Origin: Anaerocaecibacter muris
GTDB lineage: Bacteria; Bacillota; Clostridia; Christensenellales; Pumilibacteraceae
Length of the DNA stretch: 64,000 nucleotides
Direction of reading: 5' to 3'
Assembly (NCBI RefSeq): GCF_943192945.1
Contig: NZ_CALPCE010000006.1
Span: forward strand, 1-64,000
A model generated the notes under the pieces. It was not told the origin of the DNA. It saw nothing but the letters and a program-made list of their open reading frames with translations, and ran no database searches. Below, piece after piece: positions 53,178 to 62,956 of this stretch. Each line of letters begins with the position of its first letter. The first letter of the stretch is position 1. A program made the translations under genes and the position numbers.

Positions 53178-53723
53178 ATGTACCAAGACAACGACAACAG
53201 CAAGCTCGTGATACCGTTCTATGACACGATACCGAGCAACGCACAATACCCGTGCGATACCGAGCGAATGCGGTACGACAAAGAGGACCACCGCTATTAT
53301 TTGACGGACGCGGCGATCGAGTATTACGGTATAGACTGCGAGCAGCGCGGCATTCAAAAGCTGATACGAACGGCGACCGACCACATTTACAGCTATATAC
53401 GGGTAATGGCACAAACCAAGTACAATCTTATGTGCTACCGCATCGCCAAGAGCCTATTCGGGCGCGTTAAGACCGCGCGAGAGGGGCGGCTCGAATTCGA
53501 GCGTATGCTTGTTAGACAAGCCGAGTACATAAACGAATTCGGCGACGCGAAACGTGCGCCTAAAATGACCGTCAGCCAAGAGAGCGGACGGCTGCGCGAT
53601 AACGACGTAGATATGTCGTCGGGTTTTTGGCTTGACGACGAGGTTCTTCTTTGGCTTCAAACGAATTACCTTACCGACCCGAACGCGGTCGGCGAATGGA
53701 AAATGAAGCTATCAGAATATTAA
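53178..53723 (+). CDS. Phage connector-region protein
   Basis: The 181-aa mainly helical protein starts at ATG 53178 after GAGGAG. It lies before the 128-aa protein in the usual place of head-tail connector proteins, but I see no decisive motif. The longer frame from 53058 overlaps the previous gene. Confidence 0.55.
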   Translation: MYQDNDNSKLVIPFYDTIPSNAQYPCDTERMRYDKEDHRYYLTDAAIEYYGIDCEQRGIQKLIRTATDHIYSYIRVMAQTKYNLMCYRIAKSLFGRVKTAREGRLEFERMLVRQAEYINEFGDAKRAPKMTVSQESGRLRDNDVDMSSGFWLDDEVLLWLQTNYLTDPNAVGEWKMKLSEY

Positions 53724-53734
53724 GGGAGCGAGCT

Positions 53735-54118
53735 ATGGCACAAACCTATGAATACCCTATGTTCTCGCCGAACGAAAGGGCGAAGCTGTACAAGCGGCTT
53801 ACAAACGATATGCCGATCGAGATTAGGAACGGCGAGAAGATAACGGTGCAAGACAACCGTTATGTTTATATTGGCAAGTTTCGGTGGATAGACGCAACGC
53901 AAAAAAACGAAAACGAGTATCAGCCGGTAGACGGGCTTATTGTACCTAACGGCTATGCTACAATCAAGACGAATTCGCTCATGAAATTTGAAAACGGCGA
54001 TATGGTCGTATTAGACGGCGAGCTGTGGACGGTGGACGGCGAAACGCAAATAGACTACACATACACACCCAAAAAGGTGCAAACGTATCAATACTTGGAA
54101 ATTAAAAAGGTCAAGTAA
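53735..54118 (+). CDS. Probable head-tail adaptor-like protein
   Basis: The 127-aa beta-rich protein starts at ATG 53735 after GGGAG. Repeated strand-turn patterns (VYIGKFRWID, DGELWTVDGETQ) suggest a small barrel as in neck or stopper proteins. Its stop overlaps the next start (TAATG). Confidence 0.5.
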   Translation: MAQTYEYPMFSPNERAKLYKRLTNDMPIEIRNGEKITVQDNRYVYIGKFRWIDATQKNENEYQPVDGLIVPNGYATIKTNSLMKFENGDMVVLDGELWTVDGETQIDYTYTPKKVQTYQYLEIKKVK

Positions 54119-54630
54119 TGCGTTACAACAATTTTTTTCGTATGCAAGATTTCTTTTGCGATAAGCGGCTTGCCGGAATTGTGCCGCAGCTTAACAGCAA
54201 AGACATAGAGCGCGGCGAAATAAGCGACTACAAAATATATACACGCTGCCGCAGCGTAATAAATGGCTTTCTAAACGGCACTATAACGACAAACGGCATA
54301 GAAGTGACCGGAAAGACGAGCGCGAGCGTTATGCGTATTGTAACGGCTTGCAAGACCGTTTTAGAAGCTATGTTCAACAATTCAACAAGCCTATTGCGAA
54401 ACATACGCGACAATCGGCGCGTATATACGAGCGCGGCGAGTATTGCGCAAATCGCCGAGCTTGACGACCCGCGCAAAAAGCTCAAATTTCTAAACGAAAT
54501 ACTCGACAACATGAATTATAACCCGGAATTCAACAGCCAAAATACCATACCGAGCCATTCAATAAAGCCGTACCGCGAACGGCAAAAAGCGTGGGCGCGG
54601 CGCGTCGGGTATAAGTTAAAGGAGATATAA
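54118..54630 (+). CDS. Phage structural-region protein, helical and basic
   Basis: The 170-aa protein is mostly helical with a basic end. TAATG coupling links it to both neighbours, so it belongs to the same tightly packed late operon. The function is unknown. Confidence 0.6.
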   Translation: MRYNNFFRMQDFFCDKRLAGIVPQLNSKDIERGEISDYKIYTRCRSVINGFLNGTITTNGIEVTGKTSASVMRIVTACKTVLEAMFNNSTSLLRNIRDNRRVYTSAASIAQIAELDDPRKKLKFLNEILDNMNYNPEFNSQNTIPSHSIKPYRERQKAWARRVGYKLKEI

Positions 54631-55550
54631 TGAAACGTATAAGAATGACCGCCGACGTCTTGCTTGATATCATACAAGGCGTGTTAAAATCGGCGGACTT
54701 CGACACCGATATAGACGGCGAAAAAGCGACAGCAACGCAAGCTCTTAACTTTGAATTTTATTCATACAAGCGAAGAGTGAAGCCCGCCGTCGATTATTTG
54801 GAGAGTATGGAAAAATCGCTGAACCAAGCGTATTGTTTGTGCGAGCTTATAAACGCGCAAAGGCTGTACAGCCGAGATATAGACCATTTAACGATTGAGG
54901 GGCGGCTCACGGCATGGTTGCAAACGTCTAAAATAAAACTACTCGAAGCGCTAATAGACGAATGCAACGCGGCGTACTGCGGAGAAGTATGCGAGATCGA
55001 AATCGGAGAATTCAAGCGCAGTATGCTGATTGAGTTCGGCGTTCTCCAACCGCAAAGCATTCAATCAGCATCAGAAATCGGCGAAGCGGCAATATTGAGC
55101 ATATCGGTCAAAATGGAGCTTGCCCCGAGCATTAGCAGCTATGACGATTACAAAATAGAAATGTCGTTCGACGGCGGCGAAACCTATTTAATCGCGCCGT
55201 ACACTTCGTGGACGTATGTATACAACGCGAGCCAAATCGCGCTACCGCTTGCAAATCAAGCGGACAGCGGATTTATAAACGTGTCGCGGAGCAACAGCAT
55301 TAGCCTCTCGCTGTACGAGTTTAACGAACCGCTTACCCAAAAACTACGCTCTATTGCCTTGCGATGCAACGCCGAAAATCAAACCGTCAACGATTTGAAT
55401 GAAACGATCTATATGCGCATCACAATAGGTTCGGACGAGGCCGCAGAAGTATATATTTACAAGGTGCTGCCGAAAACAATCACAATAAACAGCATGAATA
55501 CTACATTTAACACTATGGCGGCGGTATTCGCGCCAAAGGGTGGGCTATGA
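54630..55550 (+). CDS. Probable tail-associated protein
   Basis: The 306-aa protein has a helical first half and a beta-rich second half (EMSFDGGETYLIAPYTSW). It is translationally coupled with its neighbours. Tail role is inferred from position only. Confidence 0.5.
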   Translation: MKRIRMTADVLLDIIQGVLKSADFDTDIDGEKATATQALNFEFYSYKRRVKPAVDYLESMEKSLNQAYCLCELINAQRLYSRDIDHLTIEGRLTAWLQTSKIKLLEALIDECNAAYCGEVCEIEIGEFKRSMLIEFGVLQPQSIQSASEIGEAAILSISVKMELAPSISSYDDYKIEMSFDGGETYLIAPYTSWTYVYNASQIALPLANQADSGFINVSRSNSISLSLYEFNEPLTQKLRSIALRCNAENQTVNDLNETIYMRITIGSDEAAEVYIYKVLPKTITINSMNTTFNTMAAVFAPKGGL

Positions 55551-56143
55551 AAAAGTTAGTCATAGAAGTAAAACAAACGTCGGGGAATTCGAGCAAAAAA
55601 GGGAACGCCGACGATGCCGAAGAAAAGGACGATTTTCAATCTGAAGTTAAGGACAAGGTCAAAAAGTTGAGCAACCCGGTCGGAGCGATAAAATCTTCTA
55701 TTGAGGACTTCGCCGGAGCAAAAGGCTTGGCGGTTGCGGGAGCTGTAATTACGGTGTCGCAGCAAGTTCTCGGGCAAGTTTCGGCAAGCGTAAATTTTGC
55801 GATAAGCGGTATCGGCATGACGACGGGCGACAGCGCACTACAAGAGCGCGTGGCACGAGAACAAGAAAAAGTGCAAGAGTCAGTACAAATGGCGAAAGGC
55901 ATTCTCGGCGGCGCGGCAGCGGGTGCTGTAATGGGTGCGGCTTTCGGTCCGGTCGGAATGTTGGTCGGCGCGGTCGGCGGCGCTATTTTCGGCGGCGTGA
56001 CAACCGATATAGACAAAGAACGCAAATACGAAGAGCGTCGTCGTGAATACGAGTACGACGCGTGGAAGCTCGACACGGCGCGCGCGGTAAACTTGCAACG
56101 CTCCGGTGTTACGATTGGCAACGGTAGATTGCATCAATATTGA
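55547..56143 (+). CDS. Phage membrane protein with glycine-zipper
   Basis: The 198-aa protein has a charged N-terminus, then two hydrophobic Gly/Ala-rich segments (about residues 63-88 and 118-150, with GGAAAGAVMGAAFGPVGMLVGAVGGAIFGG-type small-residue spacing shown here only in part: GAVMGAAFGPVGMLVGAV). Such zippers form membrane pores. Its place before the large tail protein suits a DNA-ejection role. Confidence 0.55.
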   Translation: MKKLVIEVKQTSGNSSKKGNADDAEEKDDFQSEVKDKVKKLSNPVGAIKSSIEDFAGAKGLAVAGAVITVSQQVLGQVSASVNFAISGIGMTTGDSALQERVAREQEKVQESVQMAKGILGGAAAGAVMGAAFGPVGMLVGAVGGAIFGGVTTDIDKERKYEERRREYEYDAWKLDTARAVNLQRSGVTIGNGRLHQY

Positions 56144-56152
56144 GGTGATATC

Positions 56153-59100
56153 TTGAAATACAAGTATAAACTTGAAATAAAGGAAAACGGCGAATGGACA
56201 GACTACACGCCGTTTTGTTTGCAGCCTTTTACGTTGAAAGACCCGCTTGACGAAACGCTTTCGACAATGACGGTAAAAATGTACCTTGATAGAGAAGAAG
56301 CTCTGCTGTCGTCGCTTTTTGCGCGCTTTTCGATATTCGAGCGCATAAACGGAAGCTATACGCTCAAAGACACATACGACTTCGTTGTGGACGTTGACAA
56401 CGCATACAAAGAAGTTTTATCAAGTGCGGAATACAACGCGCACGAGGTCAAATTCACCGAGCCGATCGCGCTATTGCAAAAGTACACCGTAGACAATATA
56501 ACACTTACATATCAGCTCGAAGATATGGTGCAGTATTTAGATACGGGCGCTTTGAAAGCGAATTTACAGCTAATATCAACCGACGCAATACGCGACGAAA
56601 TAGCAACCATACCGAGCGATGCACAAACCACGTTTAATAAATACTACACCTATGCTTTTGACCCGTCGCCGTATACGTCGAGCGACGGCACATTACACAA
56701 AGGTTTGAACGAGTGGTCGAAAATTATCTATTTCAAAGCGCGAAGCGGGTACAATCAGTTATATAGAATTGATAAGGACGGAAACGAGATAGCGTGCGGC
56801 TATTACGCATACCCGTATATTCCATATTGTCCGTTGTGGTGTTCAGAATACGACCCAAGCACAGGGCAAGAAACAAAGTTCCAGCTTGCGTATGACGTTT
56901 ATGTAGAAGAAATCGATTTAGAAACGGGCGAGGTTATAGTACCGGAAAGACTACTTCGAACGATAGAATTATGTACAGCTGACACAAAAGGATTTCGCAA
57001 CGGCGTAATCAATAACTTTAAGACCGGACCGTACACACCCATTAACAAAGGCGTATACACGAAAAGCCCTACCGACAACACCGTAACGGGTAGATATGTT
57101 TCGCGCGCAACCATAGCACCGTCATTCAAAGATACTACCGACGATTTGTATATTGACTATTTCAATAGCAGCCATAAAGCATATTGGGCGCCGCCGGAGT
57201 TTGGTGCGGTCAAATATTATTGGTTTCCCGTAAAACCCAATAGGCGATATAATATGCGATATGTGAGAAATCGCAATATGCAGCAACAAAAACCCGACTA
57301 CGGCTACAATAACCCTGACTTTCCGCTTATACGTTCCGAGTGGATCAAAAAGGGCGTTCCCACCAAATGCGTCGCGTATAATATGAGCGACGACTCTTAT
57401 TTTGTACCAATTGGGGAAGAAAACAAACTTCAATACCCGGAGCTTCGTTATAGCTTCGACGTGTTAGATTTATGCAACCAAGACGGTCAATTTGACGATA
57501 CCCCGATAGACGTCGCTGTTCCAACGCCGAGCGAATACAAGTACAAATATAATTGCTACGAGTATTTATTGAAAGCGTTTTATACGACCGGCAATTACAA
57601 AGAGGGCGACCCGCTGCCGTTTGCTATGACCGACGAAGTGCGGCAAAAATTGCAAATGACGGTGATATACGAGAGCCAAAATTCGGGCAAAACGCTATAC
57701 GACGTTTGCTTGTATATTGGGCGCTATATTCATTCCATACCGTATTGCTATTTCGGACAAGACGATTTGCTGTATCTTGATTTTTTGCAGCTCGGTAAAA
57801 GCGAAATCACGCCGACAGCCGGACGCGTAACGTCCGTGTACAATAGCCGCAATCTTGCAGAGTATTTGTCGAGTTTCGACAGCTATGTGAATAATCTCGT
57901 CAATAACGATAGCACGATCGAAGAGGTGATTTGTGCCAAATCAGACGACGGCAGCTCGTTAGTTTACGCCGATAACGCGATACTGCAGTTAAGCCGCCCG
58001 TGCTATGGAATAGAAGAGTTTTATGTGGCTAAACGAAGCGCGCCGAATGATTGGAAGCCGCTACTGAAGAATTCGATAATAAAAGGCGCGAGCTTTATTT
58101 GCGAAAAAAGCATCTATGAAATTTTGGACTTCCGCGCACAATACACGCCGAACAAAGGCAGTTGTTTATACTATACGCTCGGAAGCAACAAGATCGAGGG
58201 CTTGCAGTACAAGCGCCCGAACCCGATATCGTCCGGCGAAGAGAATACCGCCATACAGAACATTATCGGGCGCATTTGGTGGTATAACACCGTAGCGTCG
58301 AGCGTCAACATAAACGACTATATATTCAAGATTAAATATAGAACCTATGACGAAACGCGCGTGCGGCTGTTTCGCCCGGATTTGCGCAAGTTTATGCTCA
58401 ACACGATAAATGACTATTACCCCGCGCAGCGCTCGTATCGTGGGCAAACCGAAAAGGTGATTAATTCCGATTTTTACGGTAGAAACCTTGTCGGCGAGCT
58501 TAAAAGAACGGGAAACGAAACAAGGCAACGCGATTTAGTGGTAGAGCATTACGACGATTTACCAAAAGCGGGTGATTTGCAAAACATAGACGGTGTACCG
58601 CACTATGTTAGCGAGATAACAATTCCGTTCTATAACGAGTACATGAGCGCGGTCGTTATTTACAGCAAGGACTTTCAACGATTAAGTTCCATAGTATCAA
58701 TTCCGGCTGAAAATAGGTTCTACGAAATAGCTTCGACAGGCATTATTCGGCGCTCCGTAGCAAAAGACGAGTTTGTCATAGTAGATACCGAGCCGCATCA
58801 ACACACAAGCGAGCTGACGGCAGCGGGGCGAAAGTGTTTGCTCGATCGAGTATTATCGAACAACGCAGCGCCGATACGATATGCGGTGGCTACGTTCAGA
58901 AACCGCGAGAGCAACGCAAACGAATGGAGTATCAACATTGTAAAACCCGTTCACGTTTTTAGTTTGCATTCAAGTCTTGGCTTGTCAATCGAAATGGAGG
59001 ACAATTACAGCGCGGGGTCGCAAGTTATGGACAGCGCGGGTTTTAACTTCCAGAATGCCAACAATATGGCGGGGGCATTTAACGCGCTCGGCAGCGACAT

Positions 59101-59680
59101 AGCGGCTATTTACGCTAACGCGCTATTGAACACAAAAATAGATGCTTCGGCGCGAGCATACCGAGCATTATTGCCTGTTCGATACTGTGACAAATTCGGC
59201 AACGCTGATTTATACGATCTAAAACTATTCGGCGAACAAACCCCGTCAGTAGCGCAAATCGAGCGGCAACCGCTGTATGTTGACAGTTTTCAAACGCCGC
59301 TGTCGGTTTCCATAAATAACGAGTTACGCAAGGACAACCGCGAAGCTATCAAGTTTGTGCCGCAATTCAATGCGCTTGCCGGTAAAGACGAAATAATTAT
59401 CGGCTCCGGGTTTTGGAAAGAAAAGAAAAAACCGGTACAATGCTCTGCATACACCGCGCCGCTCACCGACAACGACGAGCTGCTGCCACTCGGCGGCATT
59501 TCGGTCGGGTTTTCGTACAATAACGACACCGGTGTTATAACGATAAACCCCGTCCCGAGTAATTATGTTGCAATCGCTTTCGGGTATGAAACGTCCGACG
59601 GAGAACGCGAGCTAATAATTGGCATAAATAAAAGGACAACGCAAATTGCGCTGTCCTTTGTATGTAAGGTCGGTGGTTAG
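56153..59680 (+). CDS. Large phage tail/adsorption protein
   Basis: The 1175-aa protein starts at TTG 56153 after GAGGTGAT. The beginning (YKYKLEIKENGEWTDYTPF...) resembles tail-tip or baseplate proteins that open with a beta-sandwich. No peptidase or sugar-cleaving motif is apparent. It is the longest gene in the phage and lies just before the fibre genes, so it is probably the central tail-tip protein. There is no separate tape measure gene in the window. Confidence 0.65.
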   Translation: MKYKYKLEIKENGEWTDYTPFCLQPFTLKDPLDETLSTMTVKMYLDREEALLSSLFARFSIFERINGSYTLKDTYDFVVDVDNAYKEVLSSAEYNAHEVKFTEPIALLQKYTVDNITLTYQLEDMVQYLDTGALKANLQLISTDAIRDEIATIPSDAQTTFNKYYTYAFDPSPYTSSDGTLHKGLNEWSKIIYFKARSGYNQLYRIDKDGNEIACGYYAYPYIPYCPLWCSEYDPSTGQETKFQLAYDVYVEEIDLETGEVIVPERLLRTIELCTADTKGFRNGVINNFKTGPYTPINKGVYTKSPTDNTVTGRYVSRATIAPSFKDTTDDLYIDYFNSSHKAYWAPPEFGAVKYYWFPVKPNRRYNMRYVRNRNMQQQKPDYGYNNPDFPLIRSEWIKKGVPTKCVAYNMSDDSYFVPIGEENKLQYPELRYSFDVLDLCNQDGQFDDTPIDVAVPTPSEYKYKYNCYEYLLKAFYTTGNYKEGDPLPFAMTDEVRQKLQMTVIYESQNSGKTLYDVCLYIGRYIHSIPYCYFGQDDLLYLDFLQLGKSEITPTAGRVTSVYNSRNLAEYLSSFDSYVNNLVNNDSTIEEVICAKSDDGSSLVYADNAILQLSRPCYGIEEFYVAKRSAPNDWKPLLKNSIIKGASFICEKSIYEILDFRAQYTPNKGSCLYYTLGSNKIEGLQYKRPNPISSGEENTAIQNIIGRIWWYNTVASSVNINDYIFKIKYRTYDETRVRLFRPDLRKFMLNTINDYYPAQRSYRGQTEKVINSDFYGRNLVGELKRTGNETRQRDLVVEHYDDLPKAGDLQNIDGVPHYVSEITIPFYNEYMSAVVIYSKDFQRLSSIVSIPAENRFYEIASTGIIRRSVAKDEFVIVDTEPHQHTSELTAAGRKCLLDRVLSNNAAPIRYAVATFRNRESNANEWSINIVKPVHVFSLHSSLGLSIEMEDNYSAGSQVMDSAGFNFQNANNMAGAFNALGSDIAAIYANALLNTKIDASARAYRALLPVRYCDKFGNADLYDLKLFGEQTPSVAQIERQPLYVDSFQTPLSVSINNELRKDNREAIKFVPQFNALAGKDEIIIGSGFWKEKKKPVQCSAYTAPLTDNDELLPLGGISVGFSYNNDTGVITINPVPSNYVAIAFGYETSDGERELIIGINKRTTQIALSFVCKVGG

Positions 59681-60360
59681 AAGCCCATAGCTTCGGCTTT
59701 TTGCAAGTATACCGAAACGTCCAAATATTCAGGGCTTTCCGGAAGTTCGGCGGGCAAATATCCGCTATTTACCTCGCGAGCTGATACAGCGGCACGCTTG
59801 GCATTGTATGCGGCAGCGGCAATTTTTATAGCGCCCGTGCCGAATTTGCAGCACAGCTCTTTTGCGGCAGCTTCTGTCGTTTGATTTAGCAACATTTTGC
59901 CGTTACTAACCGTCCCATGTATCGCAGCCGAAAAAAGCACCGTTCTATTGCCGTCATTAACTTCGGCGACCTCTAAAATCTCACCGACATTTGAAGTTGT
60001 AATATCGGCAAGTGTCGCTGCGCCAGAATTATCAAGTTCAATACATACACAATAGCCATTTATGCTGTCATACGCAACCCACGCGGCGGCGACGTTGGCG
60101 TCGGTTAGCACGGTAACACCACGAACCGAAAAGACGATGCTTGAGCCGCCGCCTACGCCGCTACTGTACGCCGTATAAGCGGCGTCGTATTCGCGGAGCA
60201 GCTCGACAAGTTCCTTTTCGGTTTCGTACCGAGCTTGCCACTTTACAAAATTTGCGTAGTCGTCTTCGTCCGTGTAGGTATTTCCACACCCGGCAAGAGC
60301 AAACGCGAACACGGCACACAGCAACACGCACATGGTGCGAAAAAGGCTTTTATTTTTCAT
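59677..60360 (-). CDS. Phage-borne lipoprotein on the opposite strand
   Basis: The 227-aa lipoprotein starts at ATG 60360 after GGAGG on the minus strand, with lipobox ALAGC. It is the only intact minus-strand gene in the phage region, set between tail tip and fibre, overlapping the tail-tip stop by 4 bases. Independent orientation and export suggest a cargo gene expressed from the prophage, perhaps for superinfection exclusion. No family recognised. Confidence 0.75.
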   Translation of the reverse strand: MKNKSLFRTMCVLLCAVFAFALAGCGNTYTDEDDYANFVKWQARYETEKELVELLREYDAAYTAYSSGVGGGSSIVFSVRGVTVLTDANVAAAWVAYDSINGYCVCIELDNSGAATLADITTSNVGEILEVAEVNDGNRTVLFSAAIHGTVSNGKMLLNQTTEAAAKELCCKFGTGAIKIAAAAYNAKRAAVSAREVNSGYLPAELPESPEYLDVSVYLQKAEAMGF

Positions 60361-60436
60361 GATAGCCACCTCCAAAAGGTGGTTTTATTATAAAGATTTT
60401 AGAAAGAAAAGTCAAATCAATTATGGAGGTATTCCA

Positions 60437-61693
60437 ATGAAAGAAATTCAACAGCTCCGAAGAATTGCGGTCAAGCTCGGCGTAAGCGGCACGGCGATCC
60501 CGATAGCCGAAACGCGCCTATACAAAGGCGGTTACGGCTTCGTCGTGCTTCAATGCTACGTCCCGGTAACGCAAAACCGTTCGCCGACCACAAGCCCGTT
60601 ATGTACGGTATTTCATTCGGCGGTCGACAAGTTCGGCAACCGCAAGCAATTCAACAAAGACATTTACAATATGCTGTACGTCGACGACACGGCGATCGAA
60701 AACGCCAAATATATGATTTTCGAGTGTCCGCTGCCGAAAGCCTTTACGGACACGGTGGGCGAGCTTGAGCTTGTATTCACATATTCGGAAGTAAACAGCG
60801 ACGACAAAGCCACTACAAGGCTTGCAAGCGGCATATATAAGACGAACGTCGGCGACAGCGACGTGTCGGACGGTGCGACGGTTGACCCCGTAGGCGGCGA
60901 ATTAGCGCGGTTAAACGATATGACCGTAAAAGTCGAGCAGTTAGAGGACAGCGTCGACGCGCTGCTGCAGCCGCCAGATAACAGCGACGCGGACAAGGTC
61001 GGCACGCCGAGTGTATCGCTGACGGACGACGGACGGCTCAAATTCAGCGAACTGAAAGGCGACAAGGGCGACACGGGCGAGTTTACGATCGGCAAGGTAA
61101 CGACCGTCGACTACACCGAGCCGGCGGCGGTCAGAAACAGCGGCACGACGAGCGACGCGGTATTTGATTTCGATATACCGCAAGGCAAGCCCGCATTTAT
61201 CAAGATAGGCAAGGTTGTTACGCTGCCGCCCGAGAGCGAAGCAATGGTCGTAAACGTGGGTACGGAGAACGACCCCGTATTCGATTTCTATTTGCCGGAG
61301 GGCGTCGGCTTCCGTATAAGCAAGACATACGAGAGCATAGAAGCAATGAATGCGGGTTTTGAAACGGACGAGGTGCCGCAGTACGGCTTTGTCATAATCG
61401 ACACCGGGAATGTGGACGACGCCGACAACGCCAAGCTGTACATTAAGAAGCCGAGCGGTTACGAGTACCTTACCGACCTATCGGGCGCGCAAGGCATAAA
61501 GGGCGACAAAGGCGAAAAAGGCGACACGGGCGAGCCGGGAATATTGCTGCCGGTGCCGACGGGCTTCTTCCGTATGGAAGTTCGCCCCGACGGGCATTTG
61601 TGGCTTGTATCACCCGACATAGAAACAAGCCCGATGCACGTTGAGCGCGACGAAACAAGCCCGACATACGGGCATCTAATCATAGAATTTTAA
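60437..61693 (+). CDS. Phage baseplate/fibre protein with collagen-like repeats
   Basis: The 418-aa protein starts at ATG 60437 after GGAGG. The first 150 residues look like the BppU-type N-terminal domain of receptor-binding baseplates. Short collagen-like triplets occur at about residues 197-206 (ELKGDKGDTGEF) and 354-371 (GIKGDKGEKGDTGEPG), separated by beta-rich segments. It probably connects the tail tip to the variable fibre encoded next. Confidence 0.7.
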   Translation: MKEIQQLRRIAVKLGVSGTAIPIAETRLYKGGYGFVVLQCYVPVTQNRSPTTSPLCTVFHSAVDKFGNRKQFNKDIYNMLYVDDTAIENAKYMIFECPLPKAFTDTVGELELVFTYSEVNSDDKATTRLASGIYKTNVGDSDVSDGATVDPVGGELARLNDMTVKVEQLEDSVDALLQPPDNSDADKVGTPSVSLTDDGRLKFSELKGDKGDTGEFTIGKVTTVDYTEPAAVRNSGTTSDAVFDFDIPQGKPAFIKIGKVVTLPPESEAMVVNVGTENDPVFDFYLPEGVGFRISKTYESIEAMNAGFETDEVPQYGFVIIDTGNVDDADNAKLYIKKPSGYEYLTDLSGAQGIKGDKGEKGDTGEPGILLPVPTGFFRMEVRPDGHLWLVSPDIETSPMHVERDETSPTYGHLIIEF

Positions 61694-61714
61694 TTTTGGA
61701 GGTAATAACACACT

Positions 61715-62956
61715 ATGGCAAACAAAGAGTTCGATTTGGGAAACGTGATCGGACCTCGCGGAGAAAAAGGCGATAAAGGGGATAAGGGCGACAAAGGCGA
61801 CAAAGGCGATCGCGGCGAGCAAGGACCTCCCGGCGTTAGCGCGGTAGAGGTTTACGGTGTTCGCATCGATACCACCGACAGCAACCCCGAAACGGCTTGC
61901 GAATATACCGACAATGCGGTCGGTTTGCTTCCGGCGCACGGTAACAACGGAGCGTTCAACGGTGGCGATTGGCTGACGCGGTATCCGTTTAATTCGATAC
62001 GCCCTTGCTTGTTCAAAAACGGCGCGGTGGTCGGGTACTTAAACCCCGACAATTTCGCACAGTTCGAGAACGGTACGGACGCAGATATTGAAAGCGGCGA
62101 CGCGGGCGACGTTATGATCGAGATACCGAAGTTTTATTACAAAATCGAGCGCGTCGGAAATTACGTCGAGGTAAAAATCGCAAACGCGCTTATGGCGGGT
62201 TTCACCGATTATGCGTTCAGCTACAAAGGCGAGAGCAAGGACAAGTTCTATATCGGCGCATACTTGGGATATAAGGACAGCAACAACAAACTGCGTTCGT
62301 TGACCGGCAAAACCGTAACGGGCAATATCACGATCGGCGCGGCGCGAACGGCAGCGCAAGCGAACGGCGCGGGGTATGAGCAACTTTCTTTCAACAAGCT
62401 GACCGCGCTACAAGTTTTGTATGTCGTTATGTTCAAAAACTTAAACAGCCAAGCGGCGCTCGGGCAAGGATATACAAGCGCAAGCAATTTCCGCGATACG
62501 GGCGCGACCGATGAAAAAGGAATGACATACGGCACGAACACCGCCGCAAGCGCAGATGATACGGTCAAGTTCTTGGGCATCGAGGACTTTTACGGAAACC
62601 TTTATCAATGGGTAGACGGTTACGTTTCGGGCAACAATATCGTGCTTGTAGCCGACGGAAATTTCAACGACACCGGCGACGGGTACGAAAGCCACGCACG
62701 GCACGGCTCGGTTAGCTATTCGTATATCAAAGACGTGGAGGGCGACAACATATTGGCGTTTACGCCGAAAACGGGCGGTGCAAGCACAACCACTTATTAC
62801 GCCGACTACGGCTATATAACCAATTCCGCTTATGTCCCGGTTTTCGGGGGCGGTTATGGCGGTGGCGCGGGTGCGGGCGCGTTCCGGCTGGATTGCAATT
62901 GTTCGGCGTCGTATGCGCTTCCGAGTTTCGGCGCGCGCTTGACTTTTTGTGGCTGA
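61715..62956 (+). CDS. DGR target protein: collagen-repeat fibre with variable C-terminal lectin-like domain
   Basis: The 413-aa protein starts at ATG 61715 after GGAGG. A collagen-like stretch covers residues 13-40 (GPRGEKGDKGDKGDKGDKGD). After that the sequence resembles the C-type-lectin/formylglycine-enzyme fold used by DGR targets: FLGIEDFYGNLYQWVDG at about residues 286-302. The last 40 residues contain the variable repeat (373-409), ending GARLTFCG. Variable positions there would form the ligand-binding face. It is likely the receptor-binding tip of the phage. Confidence 0.88.
   Translation: MANKEFDLGNVIGPRGEKGDKGDKGDKGDKGDRGEQGPPGVSAVEVYGVRIDTTDSNPETACEYTDNAVGLLPAHGNNGAFNGGDWLTRYPFNSIRPCLFKNGAVVGYLNPDNFAQFENGTDADIESGDAGDVMIEIPKFYYKIERVGNYVEVKIANALMAGFTDYAFSYKGESKDKFYIGAYLGYKDSNNKLRSLTGKTVTGNITIGAARTAAQANGAGYEQLSFNKLTALQVLYVVMFKNLNSQAALGQGYTSASNFRDTGATDEKGMTYGTNTAASADDTVKFLGIEDFYGNLYQWVDGYVSGNNIVLVADGNFNDTGDGYESHARHGSVSYSYIKDVEGDNILAFTPKTGGASTTTYYADYGYITNSAYVPVFGGGYGGGAGAGAFRLDCNCSASYALPSFGARLTFCG
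62831..62941 (+). repeat. DGR variable repeat (VR)
   Basis: 111 bases matching the template repeat at 63014-63124 without gaps. By hand count, 40 positions differ. 26 of these fall on adenines of the template (26 of its 32 A), and only 14 on its other 79 bases. This is the adenine-specific pattern of DGR mutagenesis. 19 of the 26 A changes are to G. Confidence 0.9.
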
